A stretch of DNA of 64,000 nucleotides from Dinoroseobacter sp049801095 (GCF_049801095.1 NZ_JBNAGH010000005.1:1-64000); one strand, 5' to 3'. Positions 1-13,268 are shown, numbered from the stretch's first letter. The notes: a model not told the origin generated them from the letters alone. Program-made: numbers and translations.

Positions 1-234
1 TGCTCTTTGACATTGTAGTATATCTGAAGAGATATGCGGGCGGTTTGGTTGTTGATCGACTTATGAACGTCTGTGTATCGCGCTCTTAGGGTCTTCGTAT
101 GAAGGTTCGATGATAGAGTGTCAGCTTCACTGTTTGTCGGATCTTATGATCTGCAAACAGAGACTTCATCCGGATTAGCCTCCGGATGAGATGTGCAGAG
201 GTTCAGCGTCAAGGACAGACCGGTAACGGTCTTT
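1..234 (+). promoter_or_regulatory. rrn operon leader with boxA-like antitermination element
   Basis: The window opens inside the ribosomal RNA leader, so the promoter lies outside it. Positions 1-13 (TGCTCTTTGACAT) match the boxA antitermination element bound by NusB/NusE, which keeps polymerase resistant to Rho while it reads rRNA. Three simple stem-loops follow: 130-136 with 154-160, 167-174 with 181-188 (8 bp, 6-nt loop), and 218-222 with 227-231 just before 16S. They are probably leader processing structures. No protein gene is seen here. Confidence 0.7.
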
Positions 235-2046
<1,812 letters not shown>

Positions 2047-2244
2047 TAACTTTGCGCAGCAGAGTTATGGTAGCTGTGACAGGCGACTTTCCCTGGAAAG
2101 TCTGCCGAGAACAGCCCGTATCCAGGCTGGGTGCTCCGGCCGTTTGCGAAAACCCTGTTCTCAGAATTGCGACCGGGTGACGCTCTCGTGACATTCCTGC
2201 GGAATGCACTGCCGCGCACTCCCACAATTTTGGAACAAAATTAT

Positions 2245-2320
2245 GGGGCCTTAGCTCAGCTGGGAGAGCGCCTGATTTGCATTCAGGAGGTCAGCGGTTC
2301 GATCCCGCTAGGCTCCACCA
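2245..2320 (+). tRNA. tRNA-Ala (anticodon TGC)
   Basis: 76-nt cloverleaf: acceptor GGGGCCT pairs with AGGCTCC, the anticodon TGC lies at 2278-2280 after TTT, and CCA is encoded at the 3' end. It is preceded by a 7-bp hairpin (2226-2232 with 2236-2242) and followed at once by another (2322-2327 with 2336-2341), so both flanks carry probable processing structures. Confidence 0.98.
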
Positions 2321-2705
2321 AGCCTTTTGCCTAGCAAAGGCGATGAGAGGGCGGAATGTCACTTCAAACAGAACACAGATTTGAGCCCTTCTGCGGAAGG
2401 TCTGAAATGTCTGTTCTACACAGACAACGGTGTGCGAACGCGCATTGCCTTTGGCAATACGCTGCCTCGCACCAGCCGCGTTTCCTTCGGAAACGCATCT
2501 GACATCGTATAGAGAGTTAAACATCAGAATTGCTGATCTCCCTTGTGAGGGAAGATCGGTGGATGGATCCGCAAGGGTCTCATTCACAAAGCAATTTTGT
2601 CCAAGTCAAGTACACTAACCCGGTTCAATTCCACGGAATTGGACCAAGTTCATGAGATCCGCACGGATCCATGAGCGGGAAATAGTATGCTTTGATCCGG
2701 AAGCG
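2321..2705 (+). other. tRNA-Ala-23S spacer, no gene
   Basis: About 385 bases of transcribed spacer. Short open frames here lack coding character. What can be seen is a run of perfect hairpins with three-base loops: 2444-2449 with 2453-2458, and 2478-2485 with 2489-2496 (8 bp, loop TTC), plus the hairpin immediately after tRNA-Ala. The rest shows no recognisable element. Confidence 0.6.
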
Positions 2706-2729
2706 GCGTTTGTCGTCTTCTGGATCAAA

Positions 2730-2735
<6 letters not shown>
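2706..2735 (+). other. 5' half of the pre-23S processing stem
   Basis: These 30 bases pair with 5547-5576 at 27 of 30 positions by Watson-Crick, with one further G-U wobble and two mismatches. The inner 16 bp (2720-2735 with 5547-5562) are uninterrupted. A long duplex enclosing 23S is the normal substrate of RNase III. Mature 23S ends should fall inside the inner part of the stem. Confidence 0.85.
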
Positions 2736-5558
<2,823 letters not shown>

Positions 5559-5739
5559 CCAGTAGACGGCAAATGCCCCTGCGGACAATCAAAGCATACA
5601 CAAACAAACGTATTTGGCTTGGACGCCGATGTGAAAAAGCGCACCACAATTGAACAGTGTTCGAATGCGGTGCGCCAAGCAGATCAACGGTGTTGGAACG
5701 CGTTGTCGACTTTGTCGAAACGCTGCCTCCAACTAAAAT

Positions 5740-5761
5740 CCTTGCTCTGCAAGGGCTTTTT
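5740..5761 (+). terminator. Terminator-like hairpin inside the operon, before 5S
   Basis: A 6-bp stem CCTTGC/GCAAGG (5740-5745 with 5749-5754, loop TCT) is followed by GGC and a run of T (5757-5761). The shape is that of a weak intrinsic terminator, yet 5S and tRNA-fMet lie downstream. It is more likely a processing hairpin, or a terminator read through by the boxA antitermination complex. Confidence 0.35.
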
Positions 5762-5763
5762 CC

Positions 5764-5885
5764 TTGGTTTGGTGGTCATAGCGCGAGTGAAACACCCGAT
5801 CCCATCCCGAACTCGGTCGTTAAGCACCGTAGCGCCGATGGTACTGCGTCTTAAGGCGTGGGAGAGTAGGTCACCGCCAAACCTA
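5764..5885 (+). rRNA. rrf: 5S ribosomal RNA
   Basis: The terminal helix is visible as GGTTTGGTGG (5766-5775) pairing with CCGCCAAACC (5874-5883). The conserved loop-B/C segment CCCGATCCCATCCCGAACTCGG lies at about 5796-5817 and AGTAGGTCACCGCC near the 3' end. Length of about 120 nt is normal. It follows 23S by about 200 bases and precedes tRNA-fMet. Confidence 0.96.
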
Positions 5886-5954
5886 GAAAAAAGCCCATAA
5901 CTCTCAATACGATCTCAAAAAAGCGCCAGGCAATAACACTGCCAACGCAACTGG

Positions 5955-6031
<77 letters not shown>

Positions 6032-6311
6032 AAACCAAAAGAAATTCTAGACAGGTCCGATACGCCAAAGTGGCCATTTGAAGAGACGCTTTGTGGCGGA
6101 ACGATCGCGTGTGATCAGCCTATTGAGACAAGCTCGGTCGAGCTGTCAGGCGCTACGAAAATGCGCTCCAAAGTGGCAGATGATCTCACGGATCAGACGA
6201 CACCGGGCCCGAGCCGTGCGGGTACAGGTCACGACGAGGCGCTCCAAAACCCATCTCCTCGCAAAGAAGCAGCAACGCGGGAGCCCGTTGTGAACCAACG
6301 GGTTGGGTCGA
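6032..6311. other. Intergenic stretch after tRNA-fMet
   Basis: No convincing gene. A plus-strand frame is open from within the tRNA to about 6333, with an internal ATG at 6161, but it has no ribosome binding site or recognisable protein family. A CCCGTTG/CAACGGG hairpin (6284-6290 with 6296-6302) sits just beyond the 3' end of the minus-strand amidohydrolase and could stop that transcript, though no clear U-run follows. No obvious intrinsic terminator for the rrn operon is visible. Confidence 0.5.
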
Positions 6312-7475
6312 CTACTCTGTTGTGTCGTTGAACGCGCGCAGCGCGCGTTGGCATTGGTCTCTGTCTTCCGCCAGGTGCTCCTTGATGCGGTCGATGGCGT
6401 CGGGCGGCAGGCGTTTGCCTGCGCCCAGATGCGCAAGACAGGCAGGGTCATAGTAGCGCATGGCATTGGACAGCACGAAAAGCTCATCCATGAGGTCTAA
6501 CGTCCCTGCTGGCGAGGTGATGTCGCAGACATTGTCGGTGCCCAGCCGTACGAAGACGCCAGCGGCCAGCAACTCAAGCACACGTGCGATCGAATTATGG
6601 GTCGGAGCCTGAATAGGCCGGATCTGGCGCATGCTGATCGCAGCTGACGGGCAGCAGATCACACCAATGTTTAACTCCGCCAGCTCCCGTGCCATGCGAT
6701 CAAACCGATCATCCTCATAGGCGGAGGGCGAAATGACGTGGATCAGCCAAACCTTGGGCTCATCGCCCGCGGGAATGAACGCCGCCTCGCGCACGATCTT
6801 CAGGGCGCGTTCGGTCTGGTCTTCGCGGCTGTGGTTCTTTTGGTCCACATGGATATGCACCTGCTTGTCCAGATCTTTGGCCAGCCCAATGATGCGACGG
6901 CAGCAGGCGTCAAAGCCAATATGCTCCGGGTAGTCGACCACATCATCCCGCTCTGGCAAGGCTCCGATGAAATCGGCCTGTTCCGCTGCGCGTTCGATCA
7001 AGGCCCAGCGGTCAGGTTCATCATCCCGAAACCCCATTGGAGAATATGCGCCTACCCGGAAATCAATCCGCGGTCGCGCCCGGTCGCCGATCTTCAACAA
7101 CCGTTCCATTGCCGACAGACCAACACGATCCGTTGTCACATCCACAACGCTGTGGGCATGAGCCGTCCCGAGATCGGCCATCTTCAGCACGCAATTCTCA
7201 ACCCGCGCCTCCAGCAGGTCGGGATCATAGCAAGCGCTGTTATGGATCAGGGGAATAAGCGCGTGCTTTTGCGCGATGGCCAAGGAGGACTCCGCCCCGT
7301 TGCCCAGCTTGCGCATGATATCGAGCGTCGGTTGCAGGGTCTCGGCGCGATCAAGGTGAAGATGGGCATTGAACATGCCGCCGAGGTCCATGATCTCTGA
7401 ATGCAGATCTGCGAGAAAGGATGTCTTAAAGTCTCTGTCCAATGCTCTTCTTCCTTGCGACCCATTTGCGGTCAT
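6312..7475 (-). CDS. Amidohydrolase, cytosine-deaminase/AtzC-like
   Basis: 387-residue metal-dependent hydrolase of the amidohydrolase superfamily. Metal-site motifs are present in order: H38-x-H40 (NAHLHLD), H207/H209 (VHIHVD), H246 (LIHVIS) and D314 (LGTDN). This set is the mononuclear pattern of cytosine deaminase and triazine deaminases, so the reaction is probably hydrolytic deamination or amide cleavage of a small cyclic or guanidino-like substrate. There is no signal peptide; cytoplasmic. It is the last gene of the P450/NRPS-like block, 48 bases after the NRPS-like gene, and may process that enzyme's product or precursor. The substrate is unknown. Confidence 0.8.
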   Translation of the reverse strand: MTANGSQGRRALDRDFKTSFLADLHSEIMDLGGMFNAHLHLDRAETLQPTLDIMRKLGNGAESSLAIAQKHALIPLIHNSACYDPDLLEARVENCVLKMADLGTAHAHSVVDVTTDRVGLSAMERLLKIGDRARPRIDFRVGAYSPMGFRDDEPDRWALIERAAEQADFIGALPERDDVVDYPEHIGFDACCRRIIGLAKDLDKQVHIHVDQKNHSREDQTERALKIVREAAFIPAGDEPKVWLIHVISPSAYEDDRFDRMARELAELNIGVICCPSAAISMRQIRPIQAPTHNSIARVLELLAAGVFVRLGTDNVCDITSPAGTLDLMDELFVLSNAMRYYDPACLAHLGAGKRLPPDAIDRIKEHLAEDRDQCQRALRAFNDTTE

Positions 7476-7523
7476 GCGGCCCCGCGTATCCGTTCCACGA
7501 AAAGCCCGCTGGTGGCGGTGCGT

Positions 7524-10259
7524 CTAGCTGGTCCATGTCTTCCAAAGGGAGACGAATTCGCCCCGATCCTGCGCCTCCGGCAAGATGTTCTTGCCAGCAT
7601 GCGGATACCGGATCCGCTCTGCATGGGGGATCAACTCGCCAACCATGTCCGCGTGGTGCTTGTGACGGCGACGGCGCCCATAGATGATTTTAATGCGCAA
7701 TTTGTCCGGATCATGGGTCGCGCCCAAACGCGCAAATTCCGGGTGCCATTCCGGATGTTTGGTCAGGCTGGCCGGGTCCACGGACACCGCTGCATCGAAA
7801 TTGGCGCCAAATCCCACATGCAAAATTGCCAGCGACCCGCCACTTACGCCGACGCCAATGACGCGCTGATACCCGTGGTCCCGCACAAAACCCGTTACGA
7901 AGTCTGCAATAGCGGACAAATCGTCTCCGATGCCCGGCACGCCATGGAAGAAGAGGCGTTGCGAATGGTCGAGAAAGGTCAGCAAATCCGACCGCTCCAC
8001 ATCCATACCGGCCAGAAACCGGTAGGTCGGCATGGAGAGACGCATCCGGTTGCCGGTAAAGCCCACAATCAGTGTCTTGGTCTCTGCAGGGATTGTCGGG
8101 TCGCCGTAGAAGAGCGCTGAGGGCAGCAGCTCTTTGCGCTGCCACCGGGATATATTCGGGCTGAGATCGAGGTACTTTCGCGTGTTCTTGAGCCGCTCGG
8201 TGAATTCCGATTTCATCCGAAACCGTTCGAGGAAGCCGAGCGACTTATGTGTCTCATCGAGGTCGAGCGCCTCGAGCCTCTCCACATGGGGCAGAACCTC
8301 CGCTGGCGCCAAATGCGTGACGATGAAGTCGAGCTTCAGTTTCAGATCCGAGCGGCCCTTGACCTCGGAAATAAGCTTCCTCGCATCTTCGAAGTCGCCC
8401 GAGAAGACAATCTGCTCGGACAAGACCGCTTGGGTGATTTGATCTGCCCCAGCGTTGTCTTGGGCACCTTGCGGCTCCAGGCCGTGCTCTGCGAGCCGTT
8501 CTGCGATTTCCCGCACAGTTGTAAAGTTCTCGACCACGTCGTCAGGCATTGATGCATCGAGCGCGGTTTCCAGTGCCACCATAATGCGCACGGCGGAGAG
8601 CGAGTCTCCATCGAGGCTCGCGAATTCATCGTCGACATTGAGTGACTCCAACGAAAGCTCTCGCATCCAGATCTCCGCGATGAGCTTTTCGAGCGGTGTC
8701 TCCGGACCACGGGCATCCTGCGGTTTGTCATTGTTGCTTTCCGCTGCCAGGGCGGCGAGGCGCTGACGGTCGATCTTGCCAACGGGCGTTTTCGGAAGAT
8801 CGTCGAGAACGATAATCTGCCGTGGGATCTTATGCGGGGCGAGCCGCGTTGCCAGAAACGCACGGAGATCGGCAATATCTCCGTCGGGCGCGCGGGTCAC
8901 TGCGCAGTGAATGTCCTCTCCCAATCTGGTGTGAGGCAACGCGAAGGACGCCGCCTGTCGAACCCCGGGATGCGCGGTCAGAACGTCATCCACCTCGTTG
9001 GGGCTGATTTTCTCGCCCCCTCGATTAATGAGCTCCTTCGCGCGGCCTGTGAGGAACAGAAAACCGTCTTCGTCGAAATACCCCAGATCGCCGGTGAGAA
9101 ACCAATCGCCGACAAAGGCCGCGTCATTGGCCGCGTCATTCTCCTCGTACCCGTCAAAGACGTTCTCGCCCCGGACCGCGATCTGCCCTGTTTGCCCCGG
9201 CGCTAACGCCTCACCTTCAGGAGACAGGATCGCGACGTCGGGCCCGGCACTTTGACCCACCGACCCGGGCTTGTCCGCTGCAGGTGGCAATTGTGTCGAG
9301 GTTATCAAGGGCCCGGCTTCGGTCATCCCAAGTGTGCGGACAATCGGGACGTGGAACCGGGCTTCGAGCTTTTCTTGTTGAGCAGGTGAAAGTGCTGCCG
9401 CGACACAGCGCAGGAACCTCAGCCCCATCAGTGGTGAGGTCAGGTCCTGACGGGATGCGTGCAGCTCTAGCTCCGCGAGGGTCGTCGGCACCCCTTGGAA
9501 CCACGTCGCTTCATGCGCCCGTTGCAACGTGAAAAACTGCTGGGCCTCAAAGCTGCCTGCCACGACCAGACTGCTCCCCGCAGCCAAGGGCGCAAGCAAC
9601 AGATCTACCAGACCCCCGATGTGAAACTGCTCCCACATCACGAGACATTTGTCCTCCGGGGTGAGGTCGACGGACCGCGCCACATCAAAGGCCGAGCAAC
9701 AGACATTCCGCTGACTCAAGGGGACGATTTTCGGTTTCCCGGTGGAGCCCGATGTCATCAAGATCAGCGCTGTCTGGCTCGGGAGGGCTGGGCGGAGAGA
9801 GGGGTGCGCAGCTTCCTCCGTTGCGATCTGGCGATCGGCACTGACCCAGACAATCGGCAGCGACAAGTGTTGCGCCGCTTTCACAGCGTCCTCCTGGGCG
9901 TCCCGGGGCAGGACCAGAGCGTCGATCTGAGTGGCGCTGAACTGCGCGACAAATTCCGGAAAGGTCATGGTCGGGTTGAATGGGACGGCCACGCCATGTG
10001 TGGTCATGGCCAGCAGCAGAACGGCCATGTCTATCCCGTTTGGGAACACGATCCCGTATCGCGTCGGCGTCGACGTCGCGGGGGTGCCGGTGGCCCCGGC
10101 AAGCGCTCCGGCCAGACGCAGAACCTCTTGCTCCAACGCGCCATAGCTCAACGTGCCGCCTTCGGGGGCGATGAGCGCGGGGGCCTCTGGCCTTGACCCG
10201 GCCTGAAAGGACAAAAGCTCTGCAATCGTTCTGATCGCGGTGGTGTCCGTGTCTTTCAT
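7524..10259 (-). CDS. NRPS-like enzyme: adenylation domain, carrier protein, alpha/beta hydrolase
   Basis: 911 residues in three parts. Residues 1-505 are an ANL adenylation domain: ATP-binding loop SGSTGKPK (170-177), GMTEAGP (311-317), the TGD/GR hinge (389-406) and the catalytic lysine K495 in PVGK. Residues about 520-595 are a carrier protein with the phosphopantetheine serine S553 (DGDSLSA). After a helical segment (about 600-710) comes a hydrolase-like domain with nucleophile elbow GVSGG (S806). The enzyme should activate a carboxylic acid, load it on its own carrier and perhaps release it by hydrolysis. The FHIGGLVDL segment (212-220) resembles acyl-CoA ligases more than amino-acid-specific NRPS domains, so an acyl or aryl acid is plausible. 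The start overlaps the P450 stop by four bases, implying co-translation. Confidence 0.85.
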   Translation of the reverse strand: MKDTDTTAIRTIAELLSFQAGSRPEAPALIAPEGGTLSYGALEQEVLRLAGALAGATGTPATSTPTRYGIVFPNGIDMAVLLLAMTTHGVAVPFNPTMTFPEFVAQFSATQIDALVLPRDAQEDAVKAAQHLSLPIVWVSADRQIATEEAAHPSLRPALPSQTALILMTSGSTGKPKIVPLSQRNVCCSAFDVARSVDLTPEDKCLVMWEQFHIGGLVDLLLAPLAAGSSLVVAGSFEAQQFFTLQRAHEATWFQGVPTTLAELELHASRQDLTSPLMGLRFLRCVAAALSPAQQEKLEARFHVPIVRTLGMTEAGPLITSTQLPPAADKPGSVGQSAGPDVAILSPEGEALAPGQTGQIAVRGENVFDGYEENDAANDAAFVGDWFLTGDLGYFDEDGFLFLTGRAKELINRGGEKISPNEVDDVLTAHPGVRQAASFALPHTRLGEDIHCAVTRAPDGDIADLRAFLATRLAPHKIPRQIIVLDDLPKTPVGKIDRQRLAALAAESNNDKPQDARGPETPLEKLIAEIWMRELSLESLNVDDEFASLDGDSLSAVRIMVALETALDASMPDDVVENFTTVREIAERLAEHGLEPQGAQDNAGADQITQAVLSEQIVFSGDFEDARKLISEVKGRSDLKLKLDFIVTHLAPAEVLPHVERLEALDLDETHKSLGFLERFRMKSEFTERLKNTRKYLDLSPNISRWQRKELLPSALFYGDPTIPAETKTLIVGFTGNRMRLSMPTYRFLAGMDVERSDLLTFLDHSQRLFFHGVPGIGDDLSAIADFVTGFVRDHGYQRVIGVGVSGGSLAILHVGFGANFDAAVSVDPASLTKHPEWHPEFARLGATHDPDKLRIKIIYGRRRRHKHHADMVGELIPHAERIRYPHAGKNILPEAQDRGEFVSLWKTWTS

Positions 10260-11455
10260 GCCAAGACCTCCACATCGAGTTTCTCGAGCCAGCGATGCCC
10301 TGGGCGGGCGAGCCAGTGTCTATGCGGTTGGGCGACGAGACGCGGCGCGTCCTCCGCAAACAACGCGCGCAGGGCGTGCACGATCTCGGTCCGCACCATC
10401 GCGTTGCCCAGACACATATGGGATCCGGCCCCAAAGGCGAGATGTTGCGGACGCGTGTCCAAGGGGCGAAACGCATCCGCATTCTCGAAAACGGCCTCGT
10501 CGCGATTGGCCGAGGCGAGGCCGAGCAGCACTATAGACCTGGCGCGAATGGTCTTGCCCCGGATCTGCACCGATTCCTTGGTGATCCGCCCTTGGTACTG
10601 TCCGGGGCTTTCCAGCCGCAAACACTCATCCACCAGTTTCGAGACGTCTTTTGTCGATCCGAAAAGCGGCTCTGGCAGGCGGTCCTGTTGCAGCAGGATG
10701 CTGAGGCAGTTGGTGAGCCCGGATTGCACATTGCCAATCCCATCCGCCGCCAGCAGCATGACATTGTCCGCCACTTCATGGTCTGAAACGCTGCCATCCA
10801 TCTTTGAGACAAGATCGGAGATCAGATCCTCGATGGGCGCAGCACGACGCAGCGCCATGAGGTCCAGGACATGCTGTCGAAAGGCCCGGAGGCTGTCATT
10901 GAGCCGGTGAAATTCGTCTCCGTCCGGAATGGCATGAAACAGGCGAAAGAAGTCGTTGCTCCACTCTGCGACTCTGGGCGCATCCGCCTCCGGAAACCCG
11001 AGCACGGCGCAAATCGCCCGGCTGGAGAACGGGATCGCAAACTCCGAAACCAGATCGACATTTCCTCCGAGCGACAGGGTTTTGCAGCTGGCCGCGGCCA
11101 GCGCGGCAAACCGGTCCTGCTGGTTTTGCGTGCGCCGCACAAAGTTCCGTGCAAGCCAGGCGCGCAGTTCGGTGTGGTCCGGCGCGTCCTTGAAGGCGAT
11201 CAGGTTGTTCGCGACATCGGCCGCGACGAACTTCGATCGGTTGCGCGCGTGGACCAGCGCAAAGGGCGCTGGCTGATTGCTAAACCGCGCATCCTTCAGA
11301 CAGGCCAGGACATCCTCGTACCGGCTGATGAACCAGAACCCTTTCGGGTTCCAATGGACCGGATCCTGGTCGCGCAAGGCTTTGTAGACCGGGAACGGAT
11401 CGTCGATGGTCGCCGGATCGTTGGGCTCAAAGCTTGATGCTGTGCTCTCTTGCAT
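10256..11455 (-). CDS. Cytochrome P450
   Basis: 399-residue soluble bacterial P450. The haem-binding loop FGAGSHMCLG (341-350) supplies the cysteine ligand C348; the K-helix ExxR is E277-C-L-R280. In the I-helix (about 233-248) the usual acid/alcohol pair is absent: the segment reads AADGIGN, so Ile and Gly stand where Asp/Glu and Thr are normal. That may mean altered oxygen activation or an unusual reaction. It precedes and overlaps the NRPS-like gene. In known systems (NovH/NovI, NikP1/NikQ) a P450 oxidises a substrate held on a partner carrier protein, so the same could hold here. No good Shine-Dalgarno is seen before this ATG. Confidence 0.88.
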   Translation of the reverse strand: MQESTASSFEPNDPATIDDPFPVYKALRDQDPVHWNPKGFWFISRYEDVLACLKDARFSNQPAPFALVHARNRSKFVAADVANNLIAFKDAPDHTELRAWLARNFVRRTQNQQDRFAALAAASCKTLSLGGNVDLVSEFAIPFSSRAICAVLGFPEADAPRVAEWSNDFFRLFHAIPDGDEFHRLNDSLRAFRQHVLDLMALRRAAPIEDLISDLVSKMDGSVSDHEVADNVMLLAADGIGNVQSGLTNCLSILLQQDRLPEPLFGSTKDVSKLVDECLRLESPGQYQGRITKESVQIRGKTIRARSIVLLGLASANRDEAVFENADAFRPLDTRPQHLAFGAGSHMCLGNAMVRTEIVHALRALFAEDAPRLVAQPHRHWLARPGHRWLEKLDVEVLA

Positions 11456-11575
11456 GCGCGTATTGCGAGCCGCATATCCCGTCGCGCCGCCACCCCGTCC
11501 GGTCAGCGATCTGGCGTCTGCTCTATGGGCTCATTCCTCCTCGTCCCATCTCAGGTATGTCACAGATCTCAACCC

Positions 11576-11585
11576 GTGTTAACAC
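11576..11585. promoter_or_regulatory. Palindrome upstream of the P450 operon
   Basis: GTGTTAACAC is a perfect 10-bp palindrome about 120 bases before the P450 start and about 40 bases after the lysR stop. It lies in the only gap from which the P450/NRPS-like/amidohydrolase genes could be transcribed separately. It is a candidate operator; the link to the LysR protein is inference. Confidence 0.35.
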
Positions 11586-11627
11586 CGCAGGCCAAGCCCA
11601 AAACCGGGGGCACCCGCCGCGCATGGA

Positions 11628-12539
11628 TCATGCGCTGTTCGCTCCTCGCAGCGCCTCGTGAAACCCGCGCACCAGAAGGTCGAAGACCACGCGGATCCGC
11701 TTGCTGGTTTGCAACTCCCGATGGGTGACCAGCCAGATCGGAAACTGGAAGCGCGGCAACTCGGGCAGCACCCGTTCCAGGCTTGGGTCCGCGTCGCATA
11801 GAATGTCCGGGAGTACGGAGATCCCCAGATCCGCGCGCAAAAGCTCCCATACCACGACGCCATTCTCGCTCGACATCACGAAATTCTCTGGGCGCAAGGG
11901 GATACCGAGATTGTGCATCGGCGCCAGCAAGCGCTCCGGGTCCGGATTGCCGAGAAAGGCATGCTCGGCGACTTCTGCCGGCGTCTTGGGGCGTCCGGCT
12001 GTGTCGAGATACGCTTTGGACGCAAAGAGCCCCGCTTGAAAGTCCCCGACATGCCGCGCGATCAGCTCGGGCTGGTCCGGTCGCACATGCCGGATCGCGA
12101 TATCCGCCTCGCGCTTGATCAGGTTCTGAAGGTCGTTGGAGGCGACGATGTTCACCCGGATCCCCGGATGGCTGCTGCGCAGAGGGGCCAAGAGCTTCGG
12201 CAGGGATTGCGCTGATAAGAGATCTGTCGCGGTCACGGTCACAAGACCGGTGACATCCTCCGAATGGGCGGTCGCGGACATGGAAATGCGCGTCGCTGCC
12301 TCCCCCATCACCCGCACATGGTCCAGCAGGTCACGCCCGGCCTCGGTCAGCGTCGGTCCTCGCACGCTGCGTTCCAGCAGGGTGACGCCAAGCTTCTCTT
12401 CAAGCTCCGTGATCTGGCGGCCAATGGTGGGCTGAGTGGTCTTCAGGGCCCGTGCGGCCCCGCTGAACGAGCCTTCCTCCGCCGTGGCGAGAAAGGCGCG
12501 CACCTGGTTCCAATCGAAAGAGATAGCGCTCCAGTTCAT
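11628..12539 (-). CDS. LysR-family transcriptional regulator
   Basis: 303 residues from the preferred ATG at 12539. N-terminal winged helix: FDWNQVRAFLATAEEGSFSGAA then the recognition helix with TTQPTIGRQITELEEKLG, followed by the periplasmic-binding-like effector domain (about 90-295). An in-frame start at 12590 would add 17 residues, but that would place the 12547-12563 inverted repeat inside the gene. It sits at the head of the P450 block and is divergent from the methyltransferase, the usual position for a LysR activator of neighbouring genes. The effector is unknown. Confidence 0.85.
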   Translation of the reverse strand: MNWSAISFDWNQVRAFLATAEEGSFSGAARALKTTQPTIGRQITELEEKLGVTLLERSVRGPTLTEAGRDLLDHVRVMGEAATRISMSATAHSEDVTGLVTVTATDLLSAQSLPKLLAPLRSSHPGIRVNIVASNDLQNLIKREADIAIRHVRPDQPELIARHVGDFQAGLFASKAYLDTAGRPKTPAEVAEHAFLGNPDPERLLAPMHNLGIPLRPENFVMSSENGVVVWELLRADLGISVLPDILCDADPSLERVLPELPRFQFPIWLVTHRELQTSKRIRVVFDLLVRGFHEALRGANSA

Positions 12540-12546
12540 GCCTGAA

Positions 12547-12563
12547 CGTATAGCCAATATACG
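12547..12563. promoter_or_regulatory. Inverted repeat in the lysR/methyltransferase divergent promoter
   Basis: CGTATA-GCCAA-TATACG is a perfect 6-5-6 inverted repeat lying 7 bases upstream of the preferred lysR start and 64 bases upstream of the methyltransferase start. The form fits LysR-type autoregulatory boxes (an inverted repeat close to the regulator's own start). Binding is inferred, not shown. Confidence 0.45.
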
Positions 12564-12626
12564 GTTTTCCGCAATTACCCATTCGAACATGAACAGCTAA
12601 TCAGTTCTCAACCGATGAGGTAGCAC

Positions 12627-13268
12627 ATGCAAACGATGTTCTCGCAAGACCCCAGCCCATCCTTCTGGGATAAAACAGCGCCCAGTTACGCTAAGAAGCC
12701 GATCAAGGACCCTGCGGCCTACGCCGCGAAACTGGATACCGTTCGGGCGCGGCTGCGCCCTACGGACCATGTGCTTGAGATCGGCTGCGGCACCGGGAGC
12801 ACGGCGCTCGCACTTGCGCCCTCGGTGGCGCGCTATACGGCGACGGATGTCTCCCAAGCGATGATCGATATCGCCGAGGGCAAGCAGCGCACAGCAAGCG
12901 CGCCAAACCTGCACTTTGCCGTGGCCGATGCGGCGCAGCTTATGGCGCAAGCGCCTTTCGAGGCGGTGCTGAGCTTCAGTCTGCTGCACCTGGTGGAGGA
13001 TCTGCCCGCGGTCCTGCGGGTCGCTCGCGACCAGCTTCGTCCCGGGGGCCTGTTTCTCTCCAAGACCGTCTGCATGGGAGAGGCGAATGTCCTGTTGCGC
13101 GGTGTCGTCCGCGGACTGAGCGCCACGGGCTTTGCCCCGCCCGTCCAGCACCTGACCCGCGATCGGCTTTGCCGCGACATCCGCCTCGCAGGGTTTCAGA
13201 TCGACACATGCCTCCACTTCGGAGACAACCGCCTGAGCCCCTTCATCGTCGCGCGCAAACCCGGCTGA
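12627..13268 (+). CDS. Class I SAM-dependent methyltransferase
   Basis: 213-residue Rossmann-fold methyltransferase. Motif I is VLEIGCGTGSTAL (about 48-60), the acidic end of strand beta-2 is TATDVSQAM (about 71-79), and the post-motif LRPGGLFLSKT (about 139-149) is intact. No membrane segment or signal. It is divergent from the LysR gene across an 87-base promoter region with an inverted repeat. It could methylate the product of the neighbouring P450/NRPS-like cluster or be an unrelated small-molecule methyltransferase. The substrate is unknown. Confidence 0.8.
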   Translation: MQTMFSQDPSPSFWDKTAPSYAKKPIKDPAAYAAKLDTVRARLRPTDHVLEIGCGTGSTALALAPSVARYTATDVSQAMIDIAEGKQRTASAPNLHFAVADAAQLMAQAPFEAVLSFSLLHLVEDLPAVLRVARDQLRPGGLFLSKTVCMGEANVLLRGVVRGLSATGFAPPVQHLTRDRLCRDIRLAGFQIDTCLHFGDNRLSPFIVARKPG

